Part shown: positions 7,452-15,577 of the stretch, piece by piece
Layout: the number at the start of each line of letters is the position of its first letter
Numbering within the stretch: position 1 is the stretch's first letter
NCBI RefSeq assembly: GCF_024499055.1
Contig: NZ_CP071249.1
Span: 1,279,001-1,343,000, forward strand
From: Turicibacter bilis
Lineage (GTDB): Bacteria; Bacillota_I; Bacilli_A; MOL361; Turicibacteraceae
Reading direction: 5' to 3'
DNA: 64,000 bases
Translations under genes and position numbers: made by a program
Notes under the pieces: generated by a model
What the model was told of the DNA's origin: nothing
The model's database searches: none
Seen by the model: only the letters and a program-made list of their open reading frames with translations

Positions 7452-9035
7452 ATGGAGGAGATAGGAGTGCTAACTTTGGAGAAGAAAGAAAAAATGATTC
7501 GTTTATATCTAAAAGGTCTATCTTATACCGACATTGCTAAAGAGATAGGAATGACTCGACAAACGGTTAGTAAATATATTAAGCAATATGAGAAGGATCA
7601 ACAAGAATTAGAATTAGCTACGACCGCTGAAGAAAAAGAACAGATTATTATCCGTTCATCTGCTAAGCCTAAGTACGATAGTAGTAAACGTCAACGTATT
7701 AAATTAACACCTGATGTTGAGTCAATGATTGATTCTTGCTTAGAAGAAAATAAACAAAAGATTCAACAGGGGAAACGGAAACTCATCATGAAAAATACAG
7801 ATATTTATGAATGGCTGATTTCGAAAAATATTGATATTAGCTATCGTTCAGTTTGTGCTTATGTTTCTAAACAAGCCCAACGTTCAAAAGAGGCATTTAT
7901 TAGGCAAGTTTATGAGCCTGGACAAGTGGCTGAATTTGATTGGGGAGATGTTACTCTTTATATTGAGGAATTGGGTGCTGAGCGACGATTTAAAATTGGA
8001 GTGTTTGACTTAAAATATAGTGATAAGAGATTTGCTTACCTTTATTCACATGAAAATACGGAAGCTTTTCTTGATATTCACACTCGCTTCTTTGAAGAAA
8101 TCAAAGGGGTTCCGACTGAAATCGTCTATGACAATGCACGTGTTCAAGTGAAACATCTAGCTGGTAGAGAAAAACAACCCACTGAGGTGGTTAAAAAATT
8201 AATGAATTATTACGGTTATATTCCCCGATACACCAATCCTTACAGTGGTCATGAAAAAGGTCATGTGGAGCGTTCTGTTGAATTAATTCGACGAAAAGCT
8301 TATAGTAAGTCTCACCATTTCAAAACAATTGCAGATGCTGTTACTGCACTTTTAGAAGCAACTCACCGTGAAAATCAAAAAATAAAACAACGAACGAACC
8401 AATCTGCAGAAACTGTATTTGCACAAGAACAGAAGAATTTACTTCCATATAGGTTACCCTTGGATACTTATTTAACCTCTACCTATAAAGTGAATAAATA
8501 TAGTTTTATTCATGTCGATTCCAATTTTTATTCTGTTCCGGATTACTTAGTAGGAAAAGAGGTGACTGTCCGTAAAAACATTAACCAGATTAAAGTTTAT
8601 TTCGATGATCGATTTTTATTTAAGGCTAACCGATTAATCGGACGTCACCAATATCATATAGATATTCATCACTATTTAGCGACATTAAAAAAGAAGCCCG
8701 GGGCAATTGCGCATAGCTTGGCTCTCAAACAAGCTACTCCCTGGCTTCAAAACATATTCCAAACTTATTATAACACAAATCCACGAGACTTTATCTATCT
8801 ATTAACAATAATTGAGCAGAACTCTCTTGAAACGGTTCAGTTTGCGATTGAATCTTTAAAACGACAAGGGTTACCGATTCAAAATCATCACATCATCAAT
8901 TACTTATTGAATTTAAACCCTAGTCAGTTCAATACCAAAGATTTAATTGAAGCCCCTATTGAACAAGCTTGTTATCATCAATTATCTGAAATTAGTTCAA
9001 TGTATAGTCAAGGAGAAAACTCATGGATCAATTAA
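7452..9035 (+). CDS. istA: IS21 transposase IstA
   Basis: A 527-residue transposase. The N-terminal helix-turn-helix is MIRLYLKGLSYTDIAKEIGM...TVSKYI (residues about 14-45). The DDE catalytic core has D in VAEFDWGDVTLYIEE, D in EIVYDNARVQ and E in GHEKGHVERSVELIRR. A C-terminal beta domain follows (YSVPDYLVGKEVTVRK). It carries out strand cleavage and transfer with IstB. The ATG at 7452 has a short upstream space (GAGATATGG); an in-frame start near 7470 is possible. It overlaps istB by 13 nt, the normal IS21 arrangement. Confidence 0.95.
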   Translation: MEEIGVLTLEKKEKMIRLYLKGLSYTDIAKEIGMTRQTVSKYIKQYEKDQQELELATTAEEKEQIIIRSSAKPKYDSSKRQRIKLTPDVESMIDSCLEENKQKIQQGKRKLIMKNTDIYEWLISKNIDISYRSVCAYVSKQAQRSKEAFIRQVYEPGQVAEFDWGDVTLYIEELGAERRFKIGVFDLKYSDKRFAYLYSHENTEAFLDIHTRFFEEIKGVPTEIVYDNARVQVKHLAGREKQPTEVVKKLMNYYGYIPRYTNPYSGHEKGHVERSVELIRRKAYSKSHHFKTIADAVTALLEATHRENQKIKQRTNQSAETVFAQEQKNLLPYRLPLDTYLTSTYKVNKYSFIHVDSNFYSVPDYLVGKEVTVRKNINQIKVYFDDRFLFKANRLIGRHQYHIDIHHYLATLKKKPGAIAHSLALKQATPWLQNIFQTYYNTNPRDFIYLLTIIEQNSLETVQFAIESLKRQGLPIQNHHIINYLLNLNPSQFNTKDLIEAPIEQACYHQLSEISSMYSQGENSWIN

Positions 9036-9775
9036 TTAAAACTTACACCAAACATTTACGCTTACCTTATATTCATCAAAATTTGTCTTTTCATTTAGAA
9101 CAAGCTCGGTTAGAAAATCAATCCTATGAAGAGTTCTTACTGAATCTTTTTCAATATGAGGTTGAACTTAGACAACAGAATGGGGTTAATACGCGTATAA
9201 GAGCTGCTAAATTTCCATATCTAAAACATTTAGAGGAATTAGAGGTCGCTGCTTTACCATTAGAGGCTCAAAAACATTATCAAACATTAAAAAGCTTAGA
9301 ATTTATTGAAAAGAAACAAAATGTCATACTAGCAGGTAACCCTGGAACTGGTAAAAGTCATACGGTCATTGGACTTGGAATTAAAGCCTGTCAAGCTGGA
9401 TATCATGTGTATTTTGCGCATGTTCCGACTTTAATTATTGAGTTAAAAGAAGCAAAAAATGAACGTGTCCTACAACGTTTAAAAAAGAAGTTTGATAAAT
9501 ATCATCTCGTTATTTTAGATGAGCTTGGTTATATCTCGTTTGATAAAGAAGGCGCAGAGCTGCTCTTTAACTTTATCTCTACTCGATGTGAAAAAGCATC
9601 AACAATGTTTACGACTAACTTGCCCTTTTCAAGATGGAATGAAATCTTCCATGATCCGATTATCACAGCGGCCATGGTTGATCGCATTACCCATCAATCT
9701 TATGTGATTAACATGAATGGAACAAGCTATCGTCTACAACAATCAAAAAAATTCTTAGAAAATCATGAAAGTTAA
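9023..9775 (+). CDS. istB: IS21 ATP-binding helper IstB
   Basis: 250 residues of the IstB/DnaA-like AAA+ family: Walker A GNPGTGKSH at about 107, Walker B HLVILDELGYIS, sensor STMFTTNLPFSRW. IstB loads on target DNA and recruits IstA. AAGGAG in the end of istA precedes the ATG. Its length and motifs look fully functional, so the element should be active. Confidence 0.95.
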   Translation: MDQLIKTYTKHLRLPYIHQNLSFHLEQARLENQSYEEFLLNLFQYEVELRQQNGVNTRIRAAKFPYLKHLEELEVAALPLEAQKHYQTLKSLEFIEKKQNVILAGNPGTGKSHTVIGLGIKACQAGYHVYFAHVPTLIIELKEAKNERVLQRLKKKFDKYHLVILDELGYISFDKEGAELLFNFISTRCEKASTMFTTNLPFSRWNEIFHDPIITAAMVDRITHQSYVINMNGTSYRLQQSKKFLENHES

Positions 9776-9819
9776 AAATTAAATTTCAATTAAGTTAACT
9801 TTTCACTTGCAATATACAC

Positions 9820-10224
9820 GAAGTATTGCTCCACGATACGACGAATCACGTAAGGTTGCTCATCAATTTCTTTTAACATGTAGTGAGGATATGTTCCCTT
9901 TTCGATATCAGAAGCATCTAACTCAGCTGTGAATGGATCACGTTTAACTGTCACTCCTAATAAGTTATAGATCGTTACCCCTTCACGTGTTAACTTAATG
10001 AACTCTTCATCTTCGATTTCAACGAATTGATTGGTACATTGTAACATGGCCATCGCATCAGATCCAATCATATTGAACCCGTCACCTAAACCAATTAACA
10101 TGGGTGATTTATTTTTAGCTGCATATAGCACTTCAGGATTATTAGCATCAATAACTCCCAATGCATAAGAACCGTGTAATAAACTCATCACATGACGAAT
10201 CGCTAATTCCACATCTTCTTTTTC
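9820..10224 (-). pseudogene. glmS: glmS segment 2 (end of glutaminase domain and linker)
   Basis: [26 protein letters not shown] to [15 protein letters not shown]. It retains the conserved LHGSYA and [13 protein letters not shown] motifs. It is bounded by element B3 on one side and the IS21-containing insert on the other. Confidence 0.8.
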
Positions 10225-10344
10225 TGTTTTAAGAAACAAACTAACACTGTGATTCTATATCAAATTGTAAACAAAAAAACGTTATTAATTTATATAGACT
10301 ATAGACTCAGTAAAATTTTCTATCGAAAATTACTGAGTCTAACA
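10225..10344 (-). repeat. Family B interrupting element, copy B3 (120 nt) in glmS
   Basis: Splits TTT GTG TTA | GAA AAA GAA (HFVL-EKE). It begins TGTTAG and ends AAAACA. The 5' hairpin pairs AGACTCAGTA perfectly with TACTGAGTCT and TTTTC with GAAAA. The GTGTTA before the insert is identical to that before B1 in glmM. Confidence 0.85.
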
Positions 10345-10752
10345 TAACACAAAGTGCTCAATTAATGCTGCAATAACTTCTGTATCTGTATCTGAAATGA
10401 AGTTGTAATTTGGCAAGAATTCTTGGCGTAATTCTAACTCATTTTCAATAACCCCATTGTGAACAATCGTAAAACGACCTGTACTTGATTGATGAGGGTG
10501 TGAGTTACGTTGATTTGGTGCTCCATGAGTTGCCCTACGTGTATGTCCAATTCCTACTGTTGATAAAACAGATTCATCAACAACAGTACGTAAGTGAGCA
10601 ATACGCCCTTTATCCTTAAAAATATGAACTCCTGCTTCATTCACAACAGCGATCCCTGCTGAATCATATCCACGGTACTCTAATTTTTCTAATCCATTTA
10701 ATAAAATATCTTTAACATCTTGCCCACCAATATATCCAACAATACCACACAT
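10345..10752 (-). pseudogene. glmS: glmS segment 1 (glutaminase domain)
   Basis: [15 protein letters not shown]... to IEHFVL, with the Cys2 nucleophile, HTRRATHG and NGVIEN of class II amidotransferases. The start at 10752 has AGGAGAG eight to nine bases upstream. Without removal of B3, translation stops two codons after L136. No glmS-ribozyme-like core is evident in the 190-bp leader. Confidence 0.85.
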
Positions 10753-10943
10753 AAATAAATCTCTCCTGTTTTATTACGTACTGTAATTCCTATCTTATTT
10801 TCTGAAAAAGAAACAAGAACTTTATTTAAAACTCTTGCTCTTTGGTTATTCATAAACTTGTAATATATTCTAATGCCCACAATTTCTCTATTCAAAGTTT
10901 CTTTATCCTAAATTTTAGTTCATTTTATATGCTTAATACCTCT

Positions 10944-12125
10944 CTATTTATAGACTACTTTCTTCACTAATCTTTTCCCTTTAATTAATGCTCCATATCC
11001 TTTTCCTTTAACTCTCTGCAATAAAGTAGGTTTAATACATTTTTCAATTGCCTCTTGTAACCCCACACCTTGTTCTAATAAATCGAAAAATTGTTGTCTC
11101 TTTGGTTGTATTGGAGCATGTCTAACAATTGAGGGGTTACATTTCGTCGCATAATCAAAATCAGATTCTAACACCTGCAAATTAGTACTTATTTTATCAA
11201 AAATATCTTTTCCTTTTTGACTATGAACAAAAATCAATGAAATCCCTTTTTCATCTGTAAACTCAGGATGAATTCCACTAACACCCCAGTAATCCCCTAA
11301 CGTTATATCAGCAGTCGTATGAGGCTTTTTGAATTCACATTCAAAGCATGAAGGTCTTAAATAAATATCTTTTATAAAACCTTTCATATATATATTATTA
11401 CTTCCTAATTCTTGCTTAACTCTACCATTCTCAAACTCTGCCTTAAAAGAGTACGAACTCCATCCTGTATCTTTATTTCTAAATGATAGACTTTTTAATT
11501 TCGATTGATATTCATTTTCTAAATCGTTAAGATACCTTTTATAAACCATTGGACTTGGCACACCGTGACAGGCAATATCTACCCGTATTAAATTAGGATA
11601 TTCTTTGCTTAAATAACCACTTAGCCCCTCTATTTGACAAGGAGTCCCTGAAAACATAACAAGTCGTCCCTGATTTAAGAAAGTTCTAACTTGTTTATAC
11701 GTTTCCCCAATTTTACTTTGAACATATTTAGAACTCCTAAATTGAGAACATTCCCCTAACGTCTCTACATAGGTATGACGGACTTCAAATTGAGCATTAT
11801 ACGATGCTCCAAAAACAACACCTTCATGATTTATCACATATTCACATAATAAAGAGAAGACACCACCAGAAGAACTCTCTTTTCGAACTTCATTGTTTTT
11901 ATTTTTGCAAGCATACGTTAATAGATTAAACACCTCTTTTTTCTGCGGAACCTCTAAGATTGGACAAACTTTTTCACATAGATGACAGTCAATACAAAGA
12001 TTCTTATCGACTTTAGGATACCAAAATCCCTCCTGATCAGTTTCCATACTAATACAAGATTTGGGACAGATATTTGTACATCCATGACATCCACAACATT
12101 TACCTTTATCTATGATTTCAATCAT
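10944..12125 (-). CDS. FrhB-like iron-sulfur protein (F420 hydrogenase beta-subunit family)
   Basis: A 393-residue protein with two N-terminal 4Fe-4S clusters (GKCCGCHGCTNICP and CIDCHLCEKVCP), then the FrhB/FdhB domain (SSGGVFSLLCEYV, FSGTPCQIEGL, DIACHGVPSP, ITLGDYWG). Members encoded in polysaccharide loci usually accompany polysaccharide pyruvyltransferases; their redox role there is not settled. The ATG overlaps the stop of the upstream flippase (ATGA). It is the last gene of cluster 1, and the C-terminus is basic. Confidence 0.85.
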   Translation of the reverse strand: MIEIIDKGKCCGCHGCTNICPKSCISMETDQEGFWYPKVDKNLCIDCHLCEKVCPILEVPQKKEVFNLLTYACKNKNNEVRKESSSGGVFSLLCEYVINHEGVVFGASYNAQFEVRHTYVETLGECSQFRSSKYVQSKIGETYKQVRTFLNQGRLVMFSGTPCQIEGLSGYLSKEYPNLIRVDIACHGVPSPMVYKRYLNDLENEYQSKLKSLSFRNKDTGWSSYSFKAEFENGRVKQELGSNNIYMKGFIKDIYLRPSCFECEFKKPHTTADITLGDYWGVSGIHPEFTDEKGISLIFVHSQKGKDIFDKISTNLQVLESDFDYATKCNPSIVRHAPIQPKRQQFFDLLEQGVGLQEAIEKCIKPTLLQRVKGKGYGALIKGKRLVKKVVYK

Positions 12126-13657
12126 ACAGTTACCCTCCTTAACTTTCTTCCAATCATCTTAATCGGTCCTATAAATAATTCTTTCTCACTATTGTTCATT
12201 CCTAATAACCACATTAGAGGAACAAAAATCACAGTAAAGGTCATCCCGGTGAAAAGAACATCTATTATTCCATTTAATGAAACTATTTTGTTTATAGCTA
12301 ACATAATTCCAAGACTTATCACAACTGGAATACTAAGTTTTGAAATTTCTAACCAAAACTTAGGGATATTAATATGAATTTTCTTATAATAATAGATATT
12401 AATGATAATAATATTACCAATCACCATTGAAATCCCTGTAGCCAAGGCACATCCTACACCACCGTACATTTTAGCTAGAGGAATACTTGTAATCACATTC
12501 AATATTGCAATGATAATATAAACTGTCGATCTAAAATGATGCATATTTTTAGCTTGTAAAATAGTTATTCCTAAGTTTTGAATTAATGGAATAGTTAATG
12601 GAATCATAACTAAAAGTGCAATGAAATATGACTGTTCATAACCATCTCCTGCCCAAATAGCAATAAACTCTTTTCCAACTAACACAAATCCACTTAAAAT
12701 AAATGATAAAATAATAAATTGGATTCTTCCTGTTCTAATGAACAAATTAGATAATTCCTCACGAGATACATTCTTTGTTACCATCTTTGTCACTTTTGGC
12801 AAAAAGACTCCAGAAATAGCAGTCGAAAAATTCATATAATATTGATTGAATGTCGATCCAATCGAATAAACAGCAACGGCTACAGTTCCTCTTACTGAAC
12901 CTAAAATAAATTGATCAGTAGACCAATAAATCTTATCTACAATCATATTTAAGAAAATAAAAAATGAATATCCCATAATTTCTTTTAAAACTGAAAAATC
13001 CATTTTATTAAATTTAACTTTTATCTTTAAAACTTTAAAACAGTAATAAAGATTTACCCAAATAAAAATCAAATTTAAACAAGTTGAAGCAACTGTCATC
13101 CCAAGTGACTTATATCCCAATAATAATAATGGAATCATCACAAATGGATTTAAGACTTGCCTTACAAGCCCCACTAATTTAGGAAAAACAAATTGCTCAT
13201 GAGCCGTAATAATGGCTCCAAAAATTCCAAAGGGGAATGAAATAGCTAAATTAAATATCATTAATGCCATCATGAATCGAATTCGAGTCATTTCATCGTT
13301 TGTTAAACTACTTGAGAAAAATAAGTGAGTATTCATAACTAAAAAGCTCCCAGCTAGAATAACCAATACAGCTAAAATACTATAAATGACAATAAACATT
13401 CCATAAAGGTTTGATTCACCATCTTTGTCTTCTAATGCCTTATATTTAGCTGTATAACGAATGACGGCATTTCCAATACCAAAATCTAATACGCCTAAAT
13501 AACCGATAATCGAATTTGATAGATTATATAACCCATATTCTGATTGCCCTAATAAACGCAACATAATAGGTGTATATAATATTGAAATAACATTTCCTAT
13601 TCCTAAAGAAAAATAAGATAATATAGCACCTATCTTCAATTGATTATTACTTTTCAT
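12122..13657 (-). CDS. Wzx-type polysaccharide flippase
   Basis: 511 residues, about 14 hydrophobic segments, with the MATE/MOP N-terminus LKIGAILSYFSLGIGNVISILYTPIMLRLLGQSEYGLYNL typical of PST-family exporters. It flips undecaprenyl-linked repeat units across the membrane. I start it at the ATG at 13657, which AAAGGAG precedes by seven bases; an earlier in-frame ATG at 13684 has no ribosome site. It lies between a broken glycosyltransferase and the FrhB-like gene. A second, different flippase occurs at 34435. Confidence 0.88.
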   Translation of the reverse strand: MKSNNQLKIGAILSYFSLGIGNVISILYTPIMLRLLGQSEYGLYNLSNSIIGYLGVLDFGIGNAVIRYTAKYKALEDKDGESNLYGMFIVIYSILAVLVILAGSFLVMNTHLFFSSSLTNDEMTRIRFMMALMIFNLAISFPFGIFGAIITAHEQFVFPKLVGLVRQVLNPFVMIPLLLLGYKSLGMTVASTCLNLIFIWVNLYYCFKVLKIKVKFNKMDFSVLKEIMGYSFFIFLNMIVDKIYWSTDQFILGSVRGTVAVAVYSIGSTFNQYYMNFSTAISGVFLPKVTKMVTKNVSREELSNLFIRTGRIQFIILSFILSGFVLVGKEFIAIWAGDGYEQSYFIALLVMIPLTIPLIQNLGITILQAKNMHHFRSTVYIIIAILNVITSIPLAKMYGGVGCALATGISMVIGNIIIINIYYYKKIHINIPKFWLEISKLSIPVVISLGIMLAINKIVSLNGIIDVLFTGMTFTVIFVPLMWLLGMNNSEKELFIGPIKMIGRKLRRVTV

Positions 13658-13746
13658 AAAATTTACTCCTTTATGAAATACCATATAATGTCTATTAAAT
13701 CTTTTAATTAAGATTCATTTCTCTCTGAGGTTTCTCTGACTTTATA

Positions 13747-14841
13747 TCATACTTTTTTACAACTCTCATAGAAATCAATAATTTTATTCGTCCATACTGT
13801 TTCACTATATTTTTGTATGATAATATTTTTTGGATCTATTAATACCTTCTCAGTGGGTTTACAATTTAGCATAACTTTAATTTTTCTCACCAAACTTGAA
13901 ACATTTTCATTTTCAAAAAAATCAACAGATGGAATTTCTTTTGCCCATTGAACTCCCTCTACATCACTACTCAAACAAGGAATCTTACAATAAATTGCTT
14001 CTGCTAAAGCATATGAAAAAGTTTCTTTTCTACTAGCTGAAATAAAAAGATCGGCCATAGAATAATATTCTTTCATATTATCTGTGGTATCCAGGAGGAT
14101 TACCCATTCAGGTATATATCCAATTTTATCTATTAAATAATTTTCCTTGCATATTATCGCTAAATATACATTTAAATTATCTGCATTTATTTTTTCAATA
14201 GCCGAGAAAAGAATATCTGCACCTTTCCTATGCCAATCTCCTATAAATGAAAATATTATTGGTTTATTATAGGAGTTAATATAAGGAGATTGTGAGTCTA
14301 ATCTTTTGGTATTTATTCCATTAATTATTGTCACGCTCTTTTCTTTATCTATATATTTCTTATTAAGGAATTCACTCCTTATTTCTTCAGCCGTAAAAAT
14401 AGATAATGTTTTATCTTTTAAATACCACATATTTTTTTTTACATTATAAACTGCATATAGTTTCTTATGGATAGGTAAATTAGATATATCAAAATTATTA
14501 TGTCTATGACATATTTTTATTACGTTAGACGAAGAGGCTTTCACCATAGGAACATCATATCCATCAAAATGTGAATGAATTATATCAGGATTCTCCTTAT
14601 TAAATATCTTCTTCAACTCTTCAATAATTTTTGATGTATTTTTCCTATTAACTTCTTCAACAAAATAAATTTTATATCTATTCCCCAATTCTTTACACCA
14701 TTGAAAATTTCTTGCTTTTTTAGGAAAAATATAAATATATTATCCATTTTTTTGATGAATTTTTGTGGATAAATTTTCAGATAATGTAATAAACGATCCT
14801 TTGAAAGGAGCACAATAATTACTAATTTGAATTATTTTCAT
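13747..14841 (-). pseudogene. GT4-like glycosyltransferase with an in-frame stop
   Basis: The natural start is ATG at 14841 (MKIIQISNYCAPFKGSFI, after GGGG). A TAA at 14742-14740 replaces codon 34, and the same frame continues as YIYIFPKKARNFQWCKELGNRYKIYF... to 13747, for 364 codons in all. The C-terminal part has GT-B features: SFIGDWHRKGADIL, a donor-site stretch ADLFISASRKETFSYALAEAIYCKIPCLSSDVEG. A TTG at 14688 could restart a 313-residue product lacking the first acceptor-side strand. It is probably inactive unless suppressed. Confidence 0.75.
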
Positions 14842-15238
14842 TTTATTCCCCTCACTCTTCTTATCTCTAAATATTTAAATCAACAAATACTATTAAAGTA
14901 TATATATACATGGCGAAATATAATTCATGGTTTTTCTATATTCCATCTATAACAAGAAAATTTTAGAAAGAACTTATATCAAAACATTCTCTATGTTAAG
15001 ATTCCTGTTCAAATTATGTTAAAAACTTTTGGCCTTATATATAGGTGTCGATATGTTTTTCATATCGTAAAAAATTTTAATTGGGCTATAGGAGGCCTTA
15101 CTACTAAATTATTTTGATAACTAATCCCACTGATAAAAACGTAAAATACATTTAGTTCCTAATTTAATATTTCTCACTACTTTAACTGAATAAAATTTTC
15201 AAAAAAAGTTTCATTGACTTTTTCTAAAGTATAAGAGA

Positions 15239-15264
15239 AAACTTGACTTTTTACAAAGTCAAGT
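15239..15264 (-). terminator. Terminator of the relic gene at 15251
   Basis: Stem ACTTGACTTT / AAAGTCAAGT with a four-base loop, followed by TTTT on the minus strand; it overlaps the stop of the relic. Confidence 0.55.
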
Positions 15265-15448
15265 TTCTTAATAAGATTTCTTTTTTCCGCCATAAATATA
15301 ACAATTCTTGCTTCGCATACTTAAACCCTTCTAATATAATCTCAATATCATCAATTGAAATAATAGAAGAAATCTGTTTAAAATATTTATGCCTATTAAC
15401 TTCTGGCACCCCATCTTCATGATTAAGATCTTTACTAAGTATCCATTT
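15251..15448 (-). pseudogene. 3' relic of an unidentified cluster gene
   Basis: A 65-codon open stretch (KWILSKDLNHEDGVPEVNRHKYFKQISSI...) ends in a stop and terminator. A shifted frame upstream (SMLEQFYKNGYL) appears to continue it, so the gene is both truncated and frameshifted. The family is not recognised. The surrounding 14842-15577 interval holds no intact gene. Confidence 0.4.
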
Positions 15449-15577
15449 TTATAAAATTGTTCAAGCATTGAGTAGGGATTTTTTCATATTAAAATTCCAC
15501 TTTATTAAATCGTTTGTAATAACTTAATCTAAGTCTGTGTATCCCCCTCTACTAATAACACAATAATATTTATTATA

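Larger units (their letters stand above)
7398..9811 (+). mobile_element. IS21-family insertion sequence
   Basis: A complete 2414-bp element with istA and istB. The ends are TGCATTTGAAAAGTTAAC on the left and the inverse of TGCAAGTGAAAAGTTAAC on the right (16 of 18 matches, starting TGCA). It is inserted in glmS on the opposite strand. The flanks ACAGGGA and ATATACA show no target-site duplication, unusual for a family that normally makes one of 4-8 bp. Confidence 0.92.
7364..9819 (-). repeat. Apparent 42-nt hairpin insert in glmS, split by IS21
   Basis: After subtracting IS21 (7398-9811), 42 nt remain between TAC TTC and GAA GAT: 9819-9812 plus 7397-7364. They begin GTGTATATTC and end GAATACTATAAACACTTC, so GTGT/ACAC and TATTC/GAATA can pair. 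TTC occurs at both edges. Removal gives [16 protein letters not shown], a natural GlmS linker. The boundaries are inferred, because IS21 sits inside and no target duplication is visible. Confidence 0.5.
6392..10752 (-). pseudogene. glmS: glmS split by a family B element, a short hairpin insert and IS21
   Basis: Glutamine-fructose-6-phosphate aminotransferase makes glucosamine-6-P, the substrate of GlmM. Coding segments are 10752-10345 (136 codons), 10224-9820 (135) and 7363-6392 (324 with stop), together 594 residues, close to the usual 600. The N-terminus [10 protein letters not shown] keeps the catalytic Cys2; GHTRRATHG and the two SIS domains ([24 protein letters not shown]) are intact, as is the end KSVTVE. 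The only lesions are the inserts. With IS21 present the gene cannot give full-length protein, so an intact copy elsewhere, or death of the pathway here, must be assumed. Confidence 0.85.

Noticed and set aside
10698-10895. 65-residue ORF between the FrhB-like gene and glmS
   Set aside because: It overlaps the glmS start in another frame, with no ribosome site or recognisable motif.
10753-10943. glmS ribozyme upstream of glmS
   Set aside because: I could not find the conserved core or the GlcN6P-binding segments in the 190-bp leader.
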